Below, in pieces: positions 26,372-35,284 of a stretch of 64,000 nucleotides of DNA. The stretch is from assembly GCF_002224125.1 (NCBI RefSeq), contig NZ_NCSM01000065.1, forward strand, positions 8,016 to 72,015, in the 5' to 3' direction. The position numbers and the translations under genes were made by a program. Source of the stretch: Streptomyces sp. NBS 14/10 (GTDB taxonomy: Bacteria; Actinomycetota; Actinomycetes; Streptomycetales; Streptomycetaceae). Below the pieces are notes generated by a model, which did no database searches, was not told the origin of the DNA, and worked only from the letters and a program-made list of their open reading frames with translations. Position 1 is the first letter of the stretch; each line of letters begins with the position of its first letter.

Positions 26372-27627
26372 GTACGGCGACCGCGACCACGACCGACAAG
26401 CCGCAGCCGCAAAAGCCCGTGCGCCAGAAGCTGTCCCTGCCCGTCGTTCTGCTGATCGTCGCGGGCGCCCTGGTCCTGTTCTCGGTGGTCCGGCTGATCA
26501 CCGGGGCCGACGACATCACCTCGGTGGGCCAGGTGTCGGGCGCGCTGGAGCTCGCCATCCCCATCGGGCTGGCCGGGCTCGGCGGCCTGTGGGCGGAGCG
26601 GGCCGGTGTGGTCAACATCGGCCTCGAGGGCATGATGATCCTCGGCACCTGGCTCGGCGCCTGGGCGGGCTATCAGTGGGGCCCGTGGGTCGGCGTGCTG
26701 TTCGGCATCCTCGGCGGCGCGCTCGGCGGGCTGCTGCACGCCGTGATCACCGTGACGTTCGGCGTCAACCACATCGTGTCCGGTGTGGCGATCAACATCC
26801 TCGCCGTCGGTGCCACCCGCTATCTGTCCAACTTCACCTTCCTCGAGTCGTCGGGCTCCGCCCGGAAGTCGCCGGCCATCGATCCGATCACCCAGATCAC
26901 CGTGCCCGGGCTGTCCGACGCGATGAAGACACTCAACGGCAAACACTGGTTCCTCGTCTCCGACCTCGCGGGGCTCGTCGGCGGCGTGGTGACGGAGCTG
27001 TCGCTGCTCACCGTCGTGGCGCTGCTGCTGATCCCGGCCACCTGGTGGGTGCTGTGGCGTACCGCGTTCGGCCTGCGGCTGCGGTCCTGTGGCGAGAACC
27101 CGGTGGCCGCGGAGTCGCTGGGCGTCAACGTCTACCGGTACAAGTACCTGGCCGTGATCATCTCCGGCGGGTTCGCCGGGCTCGGCGGTGTCTTCCTGGC
27201 CGAGGTGGCTTCCAACCTCTATCAGGAGGGCCAGACCGGAAACCGCGGCTACATCGGCCTCGCCGCCATGATCTTCGGTAACTGGATGCCCGGCGGGCTC
27301 GCCATGGGCGCGGGCCTGTTCGGCTACACCGACAGCCTCAACCTGCGCTCCGGCGGTACGAACGTGCACGCGCTGCTGCTGTTCCTGGTGGCCGTGCTCG
27401 CGCTGGTCGCGCTGTGGCAGCTGTACCGGAAGAAGTACCTGGCCGCGGCCATCGGCGCGGCGTTCTCAGCGCTGCTGCTGGTCTGGTATTCGCTGACCGA
27501 GGAGGTGCCGAGCCAGTTCGTGACCGCGGCACCGTACATCGCCACGCTGCTGGTGCTGGCGCTGTCCGCACAGCGGCTGCGCGCGCCCAAGGCGGTGGGG
27601 CTGCCCTACCACAAGGGAGGCGGATGA
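26368..27627 (+). CDS. Nucleoside ABC transporter permease 2
   Basis: A 419-residue permease. Motifs include LGGLWAERAGVVNIGLEGMMILGTW, TVTFGVNHIVSGVAINILAVG, LRLRSCGENPVAAESLGVNVYRYKYLAV and GRGYIGLAAMIFG-like sequence (NRGYIGLAAMIFGNWMPGG). These are typical of the second permease of BMP-linked nucleoside importers. GAGGAGG precedes the GTG start, which overlaps the upstream stop (GTGA). About nine to ten hydrophobic segments are visible, with the C-terminal end cytoplasmic. The stop overlaps the start of cdd. Confidence 0.9.
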   Translation: MSTATATTTDKPQPQKPVRQKLSLPVVLLIVAGALVLFSVVRLITGADDITSVGQVSGALELAIPIGLAGLGGLWAERAGVVNIGLEGMMILGTWLGAWAGYQWGPWVGVLFGILGGALGGLLHAVITVTFGVNHIVSGVAINILAVGATRYLSNFTFLESSGSARKSPAIDPITQITVPGLSDAMKTLNGKHWFLVSDLAGLVGGVVTELSLLTVVALLLIPATWWVLWRTAFGLRLRSCGENPVAAESLGVNVYRYKYLAVIISGGFAGLGGVFLAEVASNLYQEGQTGNRGYIGLAAMIFGNWMPGGLAMGAGLFGYTDSLNLRSGGTNVHALLLFLVAVLALVALWQLYRKKYLAAAIGAAFSALLLVWYSLTEEVPSQFVTAAPYIATLLVLALSAQRLRAPKAVGLPYHKGGG

Positions 27628-28046
27628 TGACCACGGGCGCGACCCCGACCGCGAGCGCGCCGGTCGACTGGGAAGCGCTGCGCGCAGCGGCCCGGGGCGT
27701 GATGTCCCGGGCCTACGCCCCGTACTCCCGCTACCCCGTGGGCGCCGCGGCGCTGGTCGACGACGGCCGCACGGTGACCGGCTGCAATGTGGAGAACGCG
27801 GCGTACGGTGTCGCGCTGTGCGCCGAATGCGGCCTGGTCTCCGCCCTGTTCGCCTCGGGCGGCGGCCGGCTGACCGCGTTCACCTGCTGCGACGGCGACG
27901 GCGCGGTGCTGATGCCCTGCGGCCGCTGCCGCCAGCTGCTGTGGGAACACGGCGGCCCGGAGCTCCAGGTGGACACCGCCTCCGGCATCCGCCCGCTCGC
28001 CGAACTCCTCCCGGACGCGTTCGGTCGCAACGACCTGGAACGCTGA
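27624..28046 (+). CDS. cdd: Cytidine deaminase
   Basis: A 140-residue zinc enzyme that deaminates cytidine and deoxycytidine to uridine forms. The zinc site is CNVENAAYGVALCAE (Cys ligand and catalytic Glu) and PCGRCRQLLWE (two Cys ligands), the all-Cys form of small tetrameric deaminases. There are two adjacent ATGs at 27624 and 27627; GGGAGG at 27615-27620 fits the second slightly better, while the first overlaps the upstream stop. It sits between the nucleoside permease and thymidine phosphorylase genes, so imported cytidine would pass directly into pyrimidine salvage. Confidence 0.92.
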   Translation: MMTTGATPTASAPVDWEALRAAARGVMSRAYAPYSRYPVGAAALVDDGRTVTGCNVENAAYGVALCAECGLVSALFASGGGRLTAFTCCDGDGAVLMPCGRCRQLLWEHGGPELQVDTASGIRPLAELLPDAFGRNDLER

Positions 28047-28099
28047 GCGAGCTCTCCCCGCTCTCCCCGCTCGCCCCGATGAAAGGCCCGCACCTCACC

Positions 28100-29380
28100 A
28101 TGGACGCCATCACCGTCATCCGCGCCAAACGCGACGGCGGCCGTCTCACCGACGCCCAGATCGACTGGATCATCGACGCCTATACGCGCGGTGAGGTCGC
28201 CCACGAGCAGATGTCCGCGCTCGCGATGGCGATCTACCTCAACGGCATGGACCGCGCGGAGATCGCCCGCTGGACCGCCGCGATGATCGCGTCCGGCGAG
28301 CGTATGGAGTTCTCGTCCCTTGCGCGCCCGACCGCCGACAAGCACTCGACCGGCGGCGTGGGCGACAAGATCACCCTCCCGCTGGCCCCGCTGGTGGCTG
28401 CCTGCGGCGCGGCCGTACCGCAGCTGTCCGGGCGCGGCCTCGGCCACACCGGCGGCACGCTCGACAAGCTGGAGTCCATCCCCGGCTGGCGGGCGCAGCT
28501 CTCCAACGAGGGAATGCTGCGGGTGCTCGAAGACGTCGGCTCCGTCATCTGCGCGGCGGGCGAGGGGCTGGCGCCCGCTGACCGCAAGCTGTACGCGCTG
28601 CGCGATGTGACCGGGACCGTGGAGTCGATCCCGCTGATCGCGAGCAGCATCATGTCGAAGAAGATCGCCGAGGGCACCGGCTCGCTGGTGCTGGATGTGA
28701 AGGTCGGCTCCGGCGCCTTCATGAAGGACCTGGCCTCGGCGCGGGAGCTGGCCGCCACCATGGTGGGCCTGGGCACCGACCACGGGGTCCGTACGGTCGC
28801 CCTGCTCACCGGCATGGCCACCCCGCTCGGCCGCACCGCGGGCAACGCCCTCGAGGTCCGCGAGTCCGTGGAGGTCCTGGCGGGCGGCGGCCCGGCCGAC
28901 GTCGTCGAGCTCACCCTCGCCCTCGCCCGGGAGATGCTGGACGCGGCGGGCCTGCCGGACGCCGACCCGGCCAAGGCCCTCGCGGACGGCTCCGCGATGG
29001 ACCACTGGCGCCGCATGATCGCCGCCCAGGGCGGCGCCCCGGACGCGCCGCTGCCCGTCGCCCGCGAACAGCACGTGGTGACGGCCGAGTCGACCGGGGT
29101 GCTGACCGGCCTGGACGCGTACGCGGTCGGCGTCGTCGCCTGGCGGCTCGGCGCGGGCCGGGCCCGTAAGGAGGACCCGGTGCAGGCGGGGGCGGGCGTG
29201 GAGATCCACGCCAAGCCGGGGGACGCGGTACGGGCGGGCGATCCGCTGCTGACGCTGCACACGGACACACCGGAGAAGTTCGACTACGCGCTCGAGGCGC
29301 TGGCGGGGGCGGTGAGCTACGCCCCGCCGGGGACGGAGTTCACCCCCGAGCCGATCGTCCTGGACCGCATCGCGCGGTAA
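28100..29380 (+). CDS. deoA: Thymidine phosphorylase
   Basis: A 426-residue enzyme that splits thymidine or deoxyuridine with phosphate to the base and deoxyribose 1-phosphate. The signature KHSTGGVGDKITLPLAPLVAACG is present, as are SGRGLGHTGGTLDKLESIPG, SIMSKKIAEG and the C-terminal biotinyl-like domain (ARKEDPVQAGAGVEIHAKPG). The ATG at 28100 (MDAITVIRAKRDGG) matches the family N-terminus; another ATG at 28079 lacks a ribosome-binding site. It is last in the importer-cdd operon and is followed by a strong terminator. The deoxyribose product would feed deoC, which shares the same operator. Confidence 0.92.
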   Translation: MDAITVIRAKRDGGRLTDAQIDWIIDAYTRGEVAHEQMSALAMAIYLNGMDRAEIARWTAAMIASGERMEFSSLARPTADKHSTGGVGDKITLPLAPLVAACGAAVPQLSGRGLGHTGGTLDKLESIPGWRAQLSNEGMLRVLEDVGSVICAAGEGLAPADRKLYALRDVTGTVESIPLIASSIMSKKIAEGTGSLVLDVKVGSGAFMKDLASARELAATMVGLGTDHGVRTVALLTGMATPLGRTAGNALEVRESVEVLAGGGPADVVELTLALAREMLDAAGLPDADPAKALADGSAMDHWRRMIAAQGGAPDAPLPVAREQHVVTAESTGVLTGLDAYAVGVVAWRLGAGRARKEDPVQAGAGVEIHAKPGDAVRAGDPLLTLHTDTPEKFDYALEALAGAVSYAPPGTEFTPEPIVLDRIAR

Positions 29381-29397
29381 GGGAAACGACAGACGGG

Positions 29398-29441
29398 CGA
29401 AGGGGCCGCTCCGCCGGGACAGTGGCGGAGCGGCCCCTTCG
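29398..29441. terminator. Perfect 18-bp hairpin between deoA and the MFS gene
   Basis: Arms 29398-29415 and 29424-29441 pair without mismatch around an 8-nt loop. It is symmetrical and sits between convergent genes, so it probably stops transcription from both sides. Confidence 0.9.
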
Positions 29442-29471
29442 GGCTCTGTGATTGTTCTGCGGTGTCGGTCG

Positions 29472-30824
29472 TTACGCCTGTGCGGCCAGCCGACGCAGGC
29501 CCTGCGTGGTCTCGTTGGCGGACGCGCGCTCGGACTGCCGCTCCGACCGGGCCACGATCTCCGCACGCCGCTCGGCCAGCGCCTTCCGCGTCGCGTAGAG
29601 CGTGATCGCCGCCGCGCCGGCCACGGCCACCAGACCGAGCACGACCGTGCCGCTCCAGCCGGCCGCGTGGAAGGCCAGCGCGCCGAGGGTGCCGCCCACG
29701 CTGCTGCCGATGTAGTACGCGGTCTGGTAGAGCGCCGAGGCCTGGGCGCGCCCGGTCTTGGCGGCCCGGCTGACCGAGGAGGAGGCCACGGCGTGGCCCG
29801 CGAAGAAGCCCGCGGTGATCAGCACCAGGCCCAGCAGCACCGCCACCAGCGAGTCACCGAGGCTCAGCAGCAGCCCGGCCGTCGTGGTGGTGACCGCCAC
29901 GTACAGCGCGCCGCGCCGGCCCAGCCGGCCGACCAGCTTTCCGGCCGCCGCGGAGGAGGCCGTACCGACCAGGTAGATCAGGAAGATCGAGCCGACCAGG
30001 GACTGCGAGAGGTTGAAGGGCTCGGCGACCAAGCGGTAGCCGATGACCGTGTAGACGCCGCCGAAGACGGTCATGAACAGCGCGCCGATCGCGTACAGCC
30101 TGCGCAGCAGCGGATCGGACAGATGCCCGCCGACCGTACGGGCCAGGGCGCGCGGGCTGACCGCGGACGGGGTGAAGTGGCGCGCCTTGGGCAGCAGCAG
30201 CCGGAAGGCGATCGCGCAGACCAGCGACAGAACGCCGACCGTCGCCAGCGATACGCGCCAGCCCCAGCCGTCGGCGACCCAGCCGGTGAGCAGCCGGCCG
30301 GTCATACCGCCGAAGCTGTTGCCGGCCACGAACAGGCCGATGGCGCTGATGAGGGAGGAGGGGCGTACCTCCTCGGAGAGGTAGGCCATCGCGGAGGCGG
30401 GGATACCGGCGATCGCGGCACCCTGGACGGCGCGCAGCGCGATCAGCCAGCCCAGGTCCGGGGCGAAGGGCACCACGAGGCCGACGGCGACGGCGACGGC
30501 GAGCGAGCCGGTCATCATGGCGCGGCGGCCGAAGCGCTCGGACAGGGCGCTGAGCGGAAGCACCGCGAGGGCCAGCGCGAGGGTGGCCGCGGAGACCGTC
30601 CAGCTCGCCTGGTCGGGCTGGACGTCGAGGTCGGCGGAGATCGCGGGCAGCAGTGCCTGGGTGGAGAAGAGAAGGGCGAACGTCGCAAGACCGGCGGCGA
30701 AGAGCGCGAGCCGCATCCGGCCGAAGCCGGGGTCTCCGGGGCTCATTCGATCGGGGGTCGACGACGTGGTGACGCAGGCGTCCACAGGGGTTCCGGTGGA
30801 CGCCTCGGTATCAGCAGGAGGCAT
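29472..30824 (-). CDS. MFS efflux transporter
   Basis: A 450-residue major facilitator protein with twelve hydrophobic segments. Typical loop motifs appear: LSALSERFGRRAMMTG between helices 2 and 3, LRAVQGAAIAGIPASAMAYLSEE (helices 4-5), and GRLGRRGALYVA in the second half. It resembles YnfM-like drug/metabolite:H+ antiporters. The ATG at 30824 lies 6 nt after a TACGGT -10 box, so the transcript is probably leaderless. It is divergent from a LysR gene, whose product is the likely regulator. The substrate is unknown. Confidence 0.88.
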   Translation of the reverse strand: MPPADTEASTGTPVDACVTTSSTPDRMSPGDPGFGRMRLALFAAGLATFALLFSTQALLPAISADLDVQPDQASWTVSAATLALALAVLPLSALSERFGRRAMMTGSLAVAVAVGLVVPFAPDLGWLIALRAVQGAAIAGIPASAMAYLSEEVRPSSLISAIGLFVAGNSFGGMTGRLLTGWVADGWGWRVSLATVGVLSLVCAIAFRLLLPKARHFTPSAVSPRALARTVGGHLSDPLLRRLYAIGALFMTVFGGVYTVIGYRLVAEPFNLSQSLVGSIFLIYLVGTASSAAAGKLVGRLGRRGALYVAVTTTTAGLLLSLGDSLVAVLLGLVLITAGFFAGHAVASSSVSRAAKTGRAQASALYQTAYYIGSSVGGTLGALAFHAAGWSGTVVLGLVAVAGAAAITLYATRKALAERRAEIVARSERQSERASANETTQGLRRLAAQA

Positions 30825-30830
30825 GTCTCG

Positions 30831-30860
30831 ACCGTATGTGGCGGCTTTTGATGCGTCCAA
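30831..30860 (-). promoter_or_regulatory. Promoter of the MFS gene
   Basis: On the minus strand TTGGAC (30855-30860) and TACGGT (30831-30836) are 18 bp apart; the ATG follows 6 nt later. Confidence 0.6.
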
Positions 30861-30880
30861 TGCACGGAATTGCCATAATC

Positions 30881-30896
30881 GATGCTGTGCAGCATC
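30881..30896. promoter_or_regulatory. Inverted repeat, possible LysR site
   Basis: GATGCTG-TG-CAGCATC is a perfect dyad in the divergent MFS/LysR intergenic region, upstream of the MFS -35 box. Confidence 0.5.
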
Positions 30897-30949
30897 AGCC
30901 GAGGCCAGCGAGGTCATTGTCACGCCCCCGCAATGAAAAAGACATTCCC

Positions 30950-31927
30950 GTGACAGTCGGGTCCACAGCCGGGTCCACGCTCGGGTCCCAGGCCGTCGAT
31001 CGCGTCATGGCCGAGTTCGAAGCCGACTCCTGGGCCGCGTCCCTGACGCCCCGCCTGGTGCAGTTCGCGGCGGTCGCCCGGCACGAGCACGTCACCCGGG
31101 CCGCGCAGTGGCTCGGCGTACCCCAGTCGACGCTCAGCCGGGCGATGGTACGCCTCGAAGCGGACCTGGGCGTAGCCCTGTTCGCCCGCCGCGGCCGCAC
31201 CGTCGCGCTCACCCCCGCCGGGCGTACGTTCCTGCGCGCGGTGGAACGGGCGCTGACCGAGGTCGAGCGCGCCGCCGAGACCGTACGGGCCGACGCCGAC
31301 CCCGCCGCGGGCAAGATCGCCTTCGGCTTTCTGCACACCCTCGGCCCGGAGACGGTACCGGGTCTGATCCGCGCCTTCCGGGTCGACCACCCGCGGGCGC
31401 GCTTCCAACTCGTCCAGGGCTACGGCGAGGCGATGATCGAGCGGATGCGCACCGGCGACCTCGACCTCTGCCTCACCTCACCCGTCCCCGACGCCCCCGA
31501 CCTGGTCGCCCGCCGCCTCGACGAGCAGCGGCTGCGCCTGGTGGTGCCCGACGACCACCGGCTCGCCGGCCGTAAGCGGATCCGGCTGGCCGAGGCCGCC
31601 ACGGAGCTCTTCGTCACCCTCGAACCGGGCTACGGGCTGCGGCGCATCACCGACGCGCTGTGCGCCGAGGCGGGCTTCAAGCCGAAGATCGCCTTCGAGG
31701 GGGAGGAGGCCGAGACCCTGCGCGGCCTGGTGGCCGCGGGGTTCGGAGTGGCGCTGCTGCCGCCCCCGGCGGTGCCGCGCCCCGGGGTGGCCGAGCTGAC
31801 GGTGACGGCCCCGCGGGCGGTCCGCGAGATCGGCGTCGCCTGGCTCGACGGCCATCCGGACACCGCACCGGTCGCGGCCTTCAAACGCTTCCTGCTCAGC
31901 CGCCGCGGACAACTCCTGCCCAGCTGA
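30950..31927 (+). CDS. LysR-family regulator divergent from the MFS gene
   Basis: A 325-residue regulator. The winged helix is LTPRLVQFAAVARHEHVTRAAQWLGVPQSTLSRAMVRLEADLGVALF, and the rest is a substrate-binding-like domain (IAFGFLHTLGPETVPGLIRAFR, PARFQLVQGYGEAMIERM-like sequence). The GTG at 30950 is used; the ATG at 31007 is an alternative closer to the HTH domain, and neither has a strong ribosome-binding site. By the usual LysR arrangement it should control the divergent MFS exporter, perhaps in response to the exported compound. This is inferred from position. Confidence 0.85.
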   Translation: MTVGSTAGSTLGSQAVDRVMAEFEADSWAASLTPRLVQFAAVARHEHVTRAAQWLGVPQSTLSRAMVRLEADLGVALFARRGRTVALTPAGRTFLRAVERALTEVERAAETVRADADPAAGKIAFGFLHTLGPETVPGLIRAFRVDHPRARFQLVQGYGEAMIERMRTGDLDLCLTSPVPDAPDLVARRLDEQRLRLVVPDDHRLAGRKRIRLAEAATELFVTLEPGYGLRRITDALCAEAGFKPKIAFEGEEAETLRGLVAAGFGVALLPPPAVPRPGVAELTVTAPRAVREIGVAWLDGHPDTAPVAAFKRFLLSRRGQLLPS

Positions 31928-31963
31928 ACCCCGCCAGGCCGGGGCCGGAGCCGGGGCTCAGCT
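31922..31963. terminator. Bidirectional hairpin between LysR and hydrolase genes
   Basis: AGCTGAACCCC (31922-31932) pairs with GGGGCTCAGCT (31953-31963) with one mismatch, and GC-rich sequence lies between. It overlaps the stop codons of both convergent genes. Confidence 0.5.
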
Positions 31964-32722
31964 CGGCAGCGTCGAGCCGAACCCCGCCGCCAGCGGCATG
32001 CGCAGCCCCAGCGGTGGCGGGGCCGCGAGGGCGTCCTCGACCGGGCGGGAGAAGCCGTGGTCGAAGAGCGAGCCGAGCAGGAAGTCGGCGGCCAGTGCCT
32101 GTACTTCGGAGCGGTTGTGGTGCATACCGTGGCCGTCCGCGTGGACCTCGAAGCGGCACACATCCCGGTTGGCCTTCTTGGCCCGCTCCGCGAGCCGGTA
32201 CGACAACTCGGGGTCGGCCCGCTGGTCGTTCGTCCCGTGGGCGATCAGCACCTGCCGCCCGACGAGCTGCTTGACCGGCTCGGGCTCCACCGCGGACTCG
32301 GCCGGCGGCAGCCATGGGGCCAGCGCGATCACCGAGACGACGGCGTCGTGTCCGGCGGCGCGCAGGGCGGCGCGGGCGCCCATGCCGTGGCCGATGAGGC
32401 ACACCGGCACATCGCCGTAGCGCCGTATCACCTCGTCCACCGCCCACTCGGCGTCCGCGGCCGGGTCGGCCGCGGTGTCGTTCCAGCCGCGGTGGCGGTA
32501 GTGGACGACATGGGCGGTCAGCCCTTCGGCGCGGCCCGCCCGGACCAGCCGCCGGGCCAGGGGCAGCACCGCGGCCACCGACAGCCGCGAGGGCCGTCCG
32601 GTGCCGGTCTCCGGGCCCCCGGGAAGCAGTAACACCACACCGTGCACGGTCTCCTGTGCGGCGGCCGCGCCTTTCGGCCGCCCCAGCCTGGCGCCCCGCT
32701 CGGGCAACGCTTGCTGAACCAT
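31958..32722 (-). CDS. Alpha/beta-hydrolase fold protein lacking the nucleophile serine
   Basis: A 254-residue protein with the alpha/beta-hydrolase pattern: VVLLLPGGPETG (oxyanion region), VVHYRHRGWND, the nucleophile elbow, then VLIAHGTNDQRADPE (acid) and VHADGHGMHHN (His). At the elbow the sequence is G111-H-G113-M-G, so the position of the catalytic Ser in GxSxG is Gly; the codon reads GGC. The ATG at 32722 is chosen for the compact N-terminus; no clear ribosome-binding site is seen. It may be a non-catalytic binding protein or use another residue. It is divergent from add. Confidence 0.75.
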   Translation of the reverse strand: MVQQALPERGARLGRPKGAAAAQETVHGVVLLLPGGPETGTGRPSRLSVAAVLPLARRLVRAGRAEGLTAHVVHYRHRGWNDTAADPAADAEWAVDEVIRRYGDVPVCLIGHGMGARAALRAAGHDAVVSVIALAPWLPPAESAVEPEPVKQLVGRQVLIAHGTNDQRADPELSYRLAERAKKANRDVCRFEVHADGHGMHHNRSEVQALAADFLLGSLFDHGFSRPVEDALAAPPPLGLRMPLAAGFGSTLPS

Positions 32723-32821
32723 GGCGACACGATCGCAGAAGGAGCGGTGTACTCCACCACTCGTGCTGGTCACTGTTGCATATCTATCGGGGCCACGCGG
32801 CGGAGCCGCACATGACACGAT

Positions 32822-32833
32822 CTACGCGCGTAG
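32822..32833. promoter_or_regulatory. Nucleoside-regulon palindrome at the add promoter
   Basis: CTACGCGCGTAG is a perfect 12-bp palindrome lying between a -35-like ATGACA (32812-32817) and the -10 box TATGGT (32837-32842). The add ATG is 6 nt after the -10 box. Confidence 0.8.
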
Positions 32834-32848
32834 GGGTATGGTGCGCAG

Positions 32849-34015
32849 ATGACGAGCGAGTACCAGGACCGCCCCACCCCCGAGCAGATCCGCCGCGCCC
32901 CGAAGGTGCTGCTGCACGACCACCTCGACGGCGGGCTGCGCCCCGCCACCGTCGTCGACCTCGCCCGTGAGACGGGCTATGACGGGCTGCCGAAGAGCGA
33001 TCCGGCGGAGCTCGGCCGCTGGTTCCGGGAGGCCGCCGACTCCGGTTCGCTCGAGCTCTACCTCGAGACCTTCGCGCACACCTGTGCCGTCATGCAGACC
33101 CGCGACGCGCTGTTCCGGGTCGCCGCCGAATGCGCCGAGGACCTGGCCGAGGACGGGGTCGTCTACGCGGAGGTGCGCTACGCCCCCGAGCAGCATCTGA
33201 CCCGGGGGCTGACCCTGGAACAGGTCGTCGAGGCGGTCAACGAGGGCTTCCGCGAGGGGGAGCGGCGGGCCCGGGAGAAGGGTCTGCGTATCCGCGTCGG
33301 CGCCCTGCTCACCGCGATGCGCCACGCCGCCCGCGCCCTGGAGATCGCCGAACTCGCCAACGGCTACCGTGACCACGGCGTCGTCGGCTTCGACATCGCG
33401 GGCGCCGAGGCGGGCTACCCGCCCACCCGCCACCTCGACGCCTTCGAATATCTCAAGCGGGAGAACAACCACTTCACGATCCACGCGGGCGAGGCATTCG
33501 GGCTGCCCTCGATCTGGCAGGCGCTCCAGTGGTGCGGCGCCGACCGGCTCGGCCACGGCGTCCGCATCATCGACGACATCGAGGTGGCGGACGACGGGAG
33601 CGTGACCCTCGGCCGGCTCGCCTCATACGTCCGGGACAAGCGCATCCCGCTGGAGCTGTGCCCGACCTCGAACCTCCAGACCGGCGCGGCCCGTTCGTAC
33701 GCCGAGCACCCCATCGGGCTGCTGCGCCGACTGCAATTCCGGGCGACCGTGAATACGGATAATCGTCTGATGAGCGGCACAAGCATGAGTGATGAATTCG
33801 AGCACCTCGTTTCGACGTTCCACTACACGCTCGACGACATGCAATGGTTTACGGTCAATGCAATGAAATCGGCGTTCATTCCTTTTGATGAACGTCTGGC
33901 GATGATCAATGACGTGATCAAGCCCGGGTATGCCGAATTGAAGTCCGAATGGCTGTTCCGTCAGATGGCCTCCGCATCACCCCTGACCAGGTGGTCTCAC
34001 GTCGAGGGCGGCTGA
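32849..34015 (+). CDS. add: Adenosine deaminase
   Basis: A 388-residue zinc hydrolase that converts adenosine and deoxyadenosine to inosine forms. The metal-binding start [13 protein letters not shown], the [12 protein letters not shown] loop, [11 protein letters not shown] and the [10 protein letters not shown] motif with the catalytic Asp pair are all visible. The transcript is probably leaderless: TATGGT ends 6 nt before the ATG. A perfect CTACGCGCGTAG palindrome overlaps the promoter spacer, shared with other nucleoside genes here. The last quarter of the gene (33730-33950) has clearly lower GC at third positions than the rest, though the protein motifs there are intact. Confidence 0.93.
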   Translation: MTSEYQDRPTPEQIRRAPKVLLHDHLDGGLRPATVVDLARETGYDGLPKSDPAELGRWFREAADSGSLELYLETFAHTCAVMQTRDALFRVAAECAEDLAEDGVVYAEVRYAPEQHLTRGLTLEQVVEAVNEGFREGERRAREKGLRIRVGALLTAMRHAARALEIAELANGYRDHGVVGFDIAGAEAGYPPTRHLDAFEYLKRENNHFTIHAGEAFGLPSIWQALQWCGADRLGHGVRIIDDIEVADDGSVTLGRLASYVRDKRIPLELCPTSNLQTGAARSYAEHPIGLLRRLQFRATVNTDNRLMSGTSMSDEFEHLVSTFHYTLDDMQWFTVNAMKSAFIPFDERLAMINDVIKPGYAELKSEWLFRQMASASPLTRWSHVEGG

Positions 34016-34161
34016 CGACGGCTGATCTCGCGGAGCGGGAAGCGGACCGGGATAAACGGCCGGAAGGCAAGTGAGGGGCGCTTTTCCGGGTTTGCGGAAG
34101 GCCGAAATCCATGGCTACGTTGCCGTACCGGTCAAGCCCCCGTCTCAAGGACAGATTTCTG

Positions 34162-34467
34162 ATGAAGCAGGGAACCATCAAGACCCTCGGTGCCATTGCC
34201 CTCGGTGCGGTCGCCGTCATTGCCGGAGGCGGCACCGCGGCTGCGGCCGGCAACGCTCCGGTCGGGCCCGCGAGCCCCGGTATGGGGGGCATGAGCGCCG
34301 GGCAGGCGAAGGCGGCCGTCGGGCAGGGGCCCGCACCCGCACCCGGACCCCAGGCTCAGGCCCCGCGGCCGGGTCAGCCCGGCCCCAACAAGACCCTGTT
34401 GGACAACCTCCCCATCAGCCCCAACGCCCTGAAGGCCAGCGGCCTGCCGGGCGGTCTGCTGGGCTGA
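34162..34467 (+). CDS. Small secreted Pro/Gly-rich protein
   Basis: A 101-residue exported protein of unknown function. The ATG at 34162 follows AAGGA by about 9 nt and opens a signal peptide (MKQGTIKTLGAIALGAVAVIAGGGTAAAAG). The mature part is rich in Pro, Gly, Ala and Gln (GPAPAPGPQAQAPRPGQPGP) and ends in a more conserved-looking tail KTLLDNLPISPNALKASGLPGGLLG. Similar short proteins occur in many Streptomyces genomes. A strong hairpin terminator begins 19 bp after the stop, so it is monocistronic or ends an operon with add. Confidence 0.75.
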   Translation: MKQGTIKTLGAIALGAVAVIAGGGTAAAAGNAPVGPASPGMGGMSAGQAKAAVGQGPAPAPGPQAQAPRPGQPGPNKTLLDNLPISPNALKASGLPGGLLG

Positions 34468-34485
34468 CCCGCGTACTGTCGGGCA

Positions 34486-34526
34486 AGTGGGGCCCGCACA
34501 CCCGGTCCGGGTGTGCGGGCCCCACT
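34486..34526. terminator. Perfect 18-bp hairpin after the small secreted gene
   Basis: Arms 34486-34503 and 34509-34526 are exact complements around the loop GGTCC. It lies between convergent genes. Confidence 0.9.
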
Positions 34527-34551
34527 GTGTGCTGCCGCGTGCTGCGCTGCC

Positions 34552-35139
34552 CTACCGCGCGACCCCGACGCTGTGCACGGAACGGGCCACGGCCTGGGTG
34601 CCGCCCCCGGCCCGTTCCCCTTCCCGGCCCTCGTCGCCCCCGTCCCGGGAGAGGGCGGCGGTCCGCCGCCGGTCCGCCAGCCGGCGGAGCCACGACCGTG
34701 TGGCGGGGACGACCGCGAGGTGAGCCAGCGCCACGCCCGCCGTGTTGAGCAGCACCGTGTCGACGTTCATGATCTGGCCGGTGAGCTCGCTGTGCACCAG
34801 CGCCATCGTCAGGGAGACCATCGCGCCGGTGAAGACCGTACGGACGAACGAGGCGAGCGGGTAGACCGTCACCCGGCCCCCCGCCAGCGGCAGCAGCACG
34901 CCAAGCGGCGAGAGCAGCAGCAGCCCGCCGCCGATGCTGCGGGTGGCCTCCCAGGGGCCGAGCGCCAGATCGGCGCGGATGGTGGCCAGCGGCTCCAGGG
35001 TCACGGCGGTCACCCAGGGCGCGGACAGGGGGCGCAGGGTCAGCCAGCACACATACGCGAGATGTGCGGCGAGGAGGACGAATCCCGCGGCGCGGAAGCG
35101 GAAGGCGGCCCTGCGGCGGCCGGAACCATGACCCTGCAC
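34552..35139 (-). CDS. VanZ-like membrane protein
   Basis: A 195-residue protein with four to five hydrophobic segments: AAGFVLLAAHLAYVCWLTL, GGGLLLLSPLGVLLPL, FVRTVFTGAMVSLTMALVHSE and VDTVLLNTAGVALAHLAVV. The pattern NVDTVLLNTAGVALA is characteristic of VanZ-like proteins. The C-terminus is Arg/Gly-rich and charged. Start is GTG at 35139. VanZ homologues have been linked to teicoplanin tolerance, but most have no assigned role. It lies downstream of the afsQ operon on the same strand, separated by 145 bp. Confidence 0.75.
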   Translation of the reverse strand: MQGHGSGRRRAAFRFRAAGFVLLAAHLAYVCWLTLRPLSAPWVTAVTLEPLATIRADLALGPWEATRSIGGGLLLLSPLGVLLPLAGGRVTVYPLASFVRTVFTGAMVSLTMALVHSELTGQIMNVDTVLLNTAGVALAHLAVVPATRSWLRRLADRRRTAALSRDGGDEGREGERAGGGTQAVARSVHSVGVAR

Positions 35140-35284
35140 GACTCTCAGGACGCCTGTTGCGGGGGTCGCGGTTCCGGCCGAGCCGCGCTGGTGAGAAACG
35201 GGTTACCGGTGAGTCGGCCAGAAGCGGGAAGGACGGCGGGAGCGCGGGCCGCAATCGCCACGCGCGGCTGGGGCGCGCAGAGCG

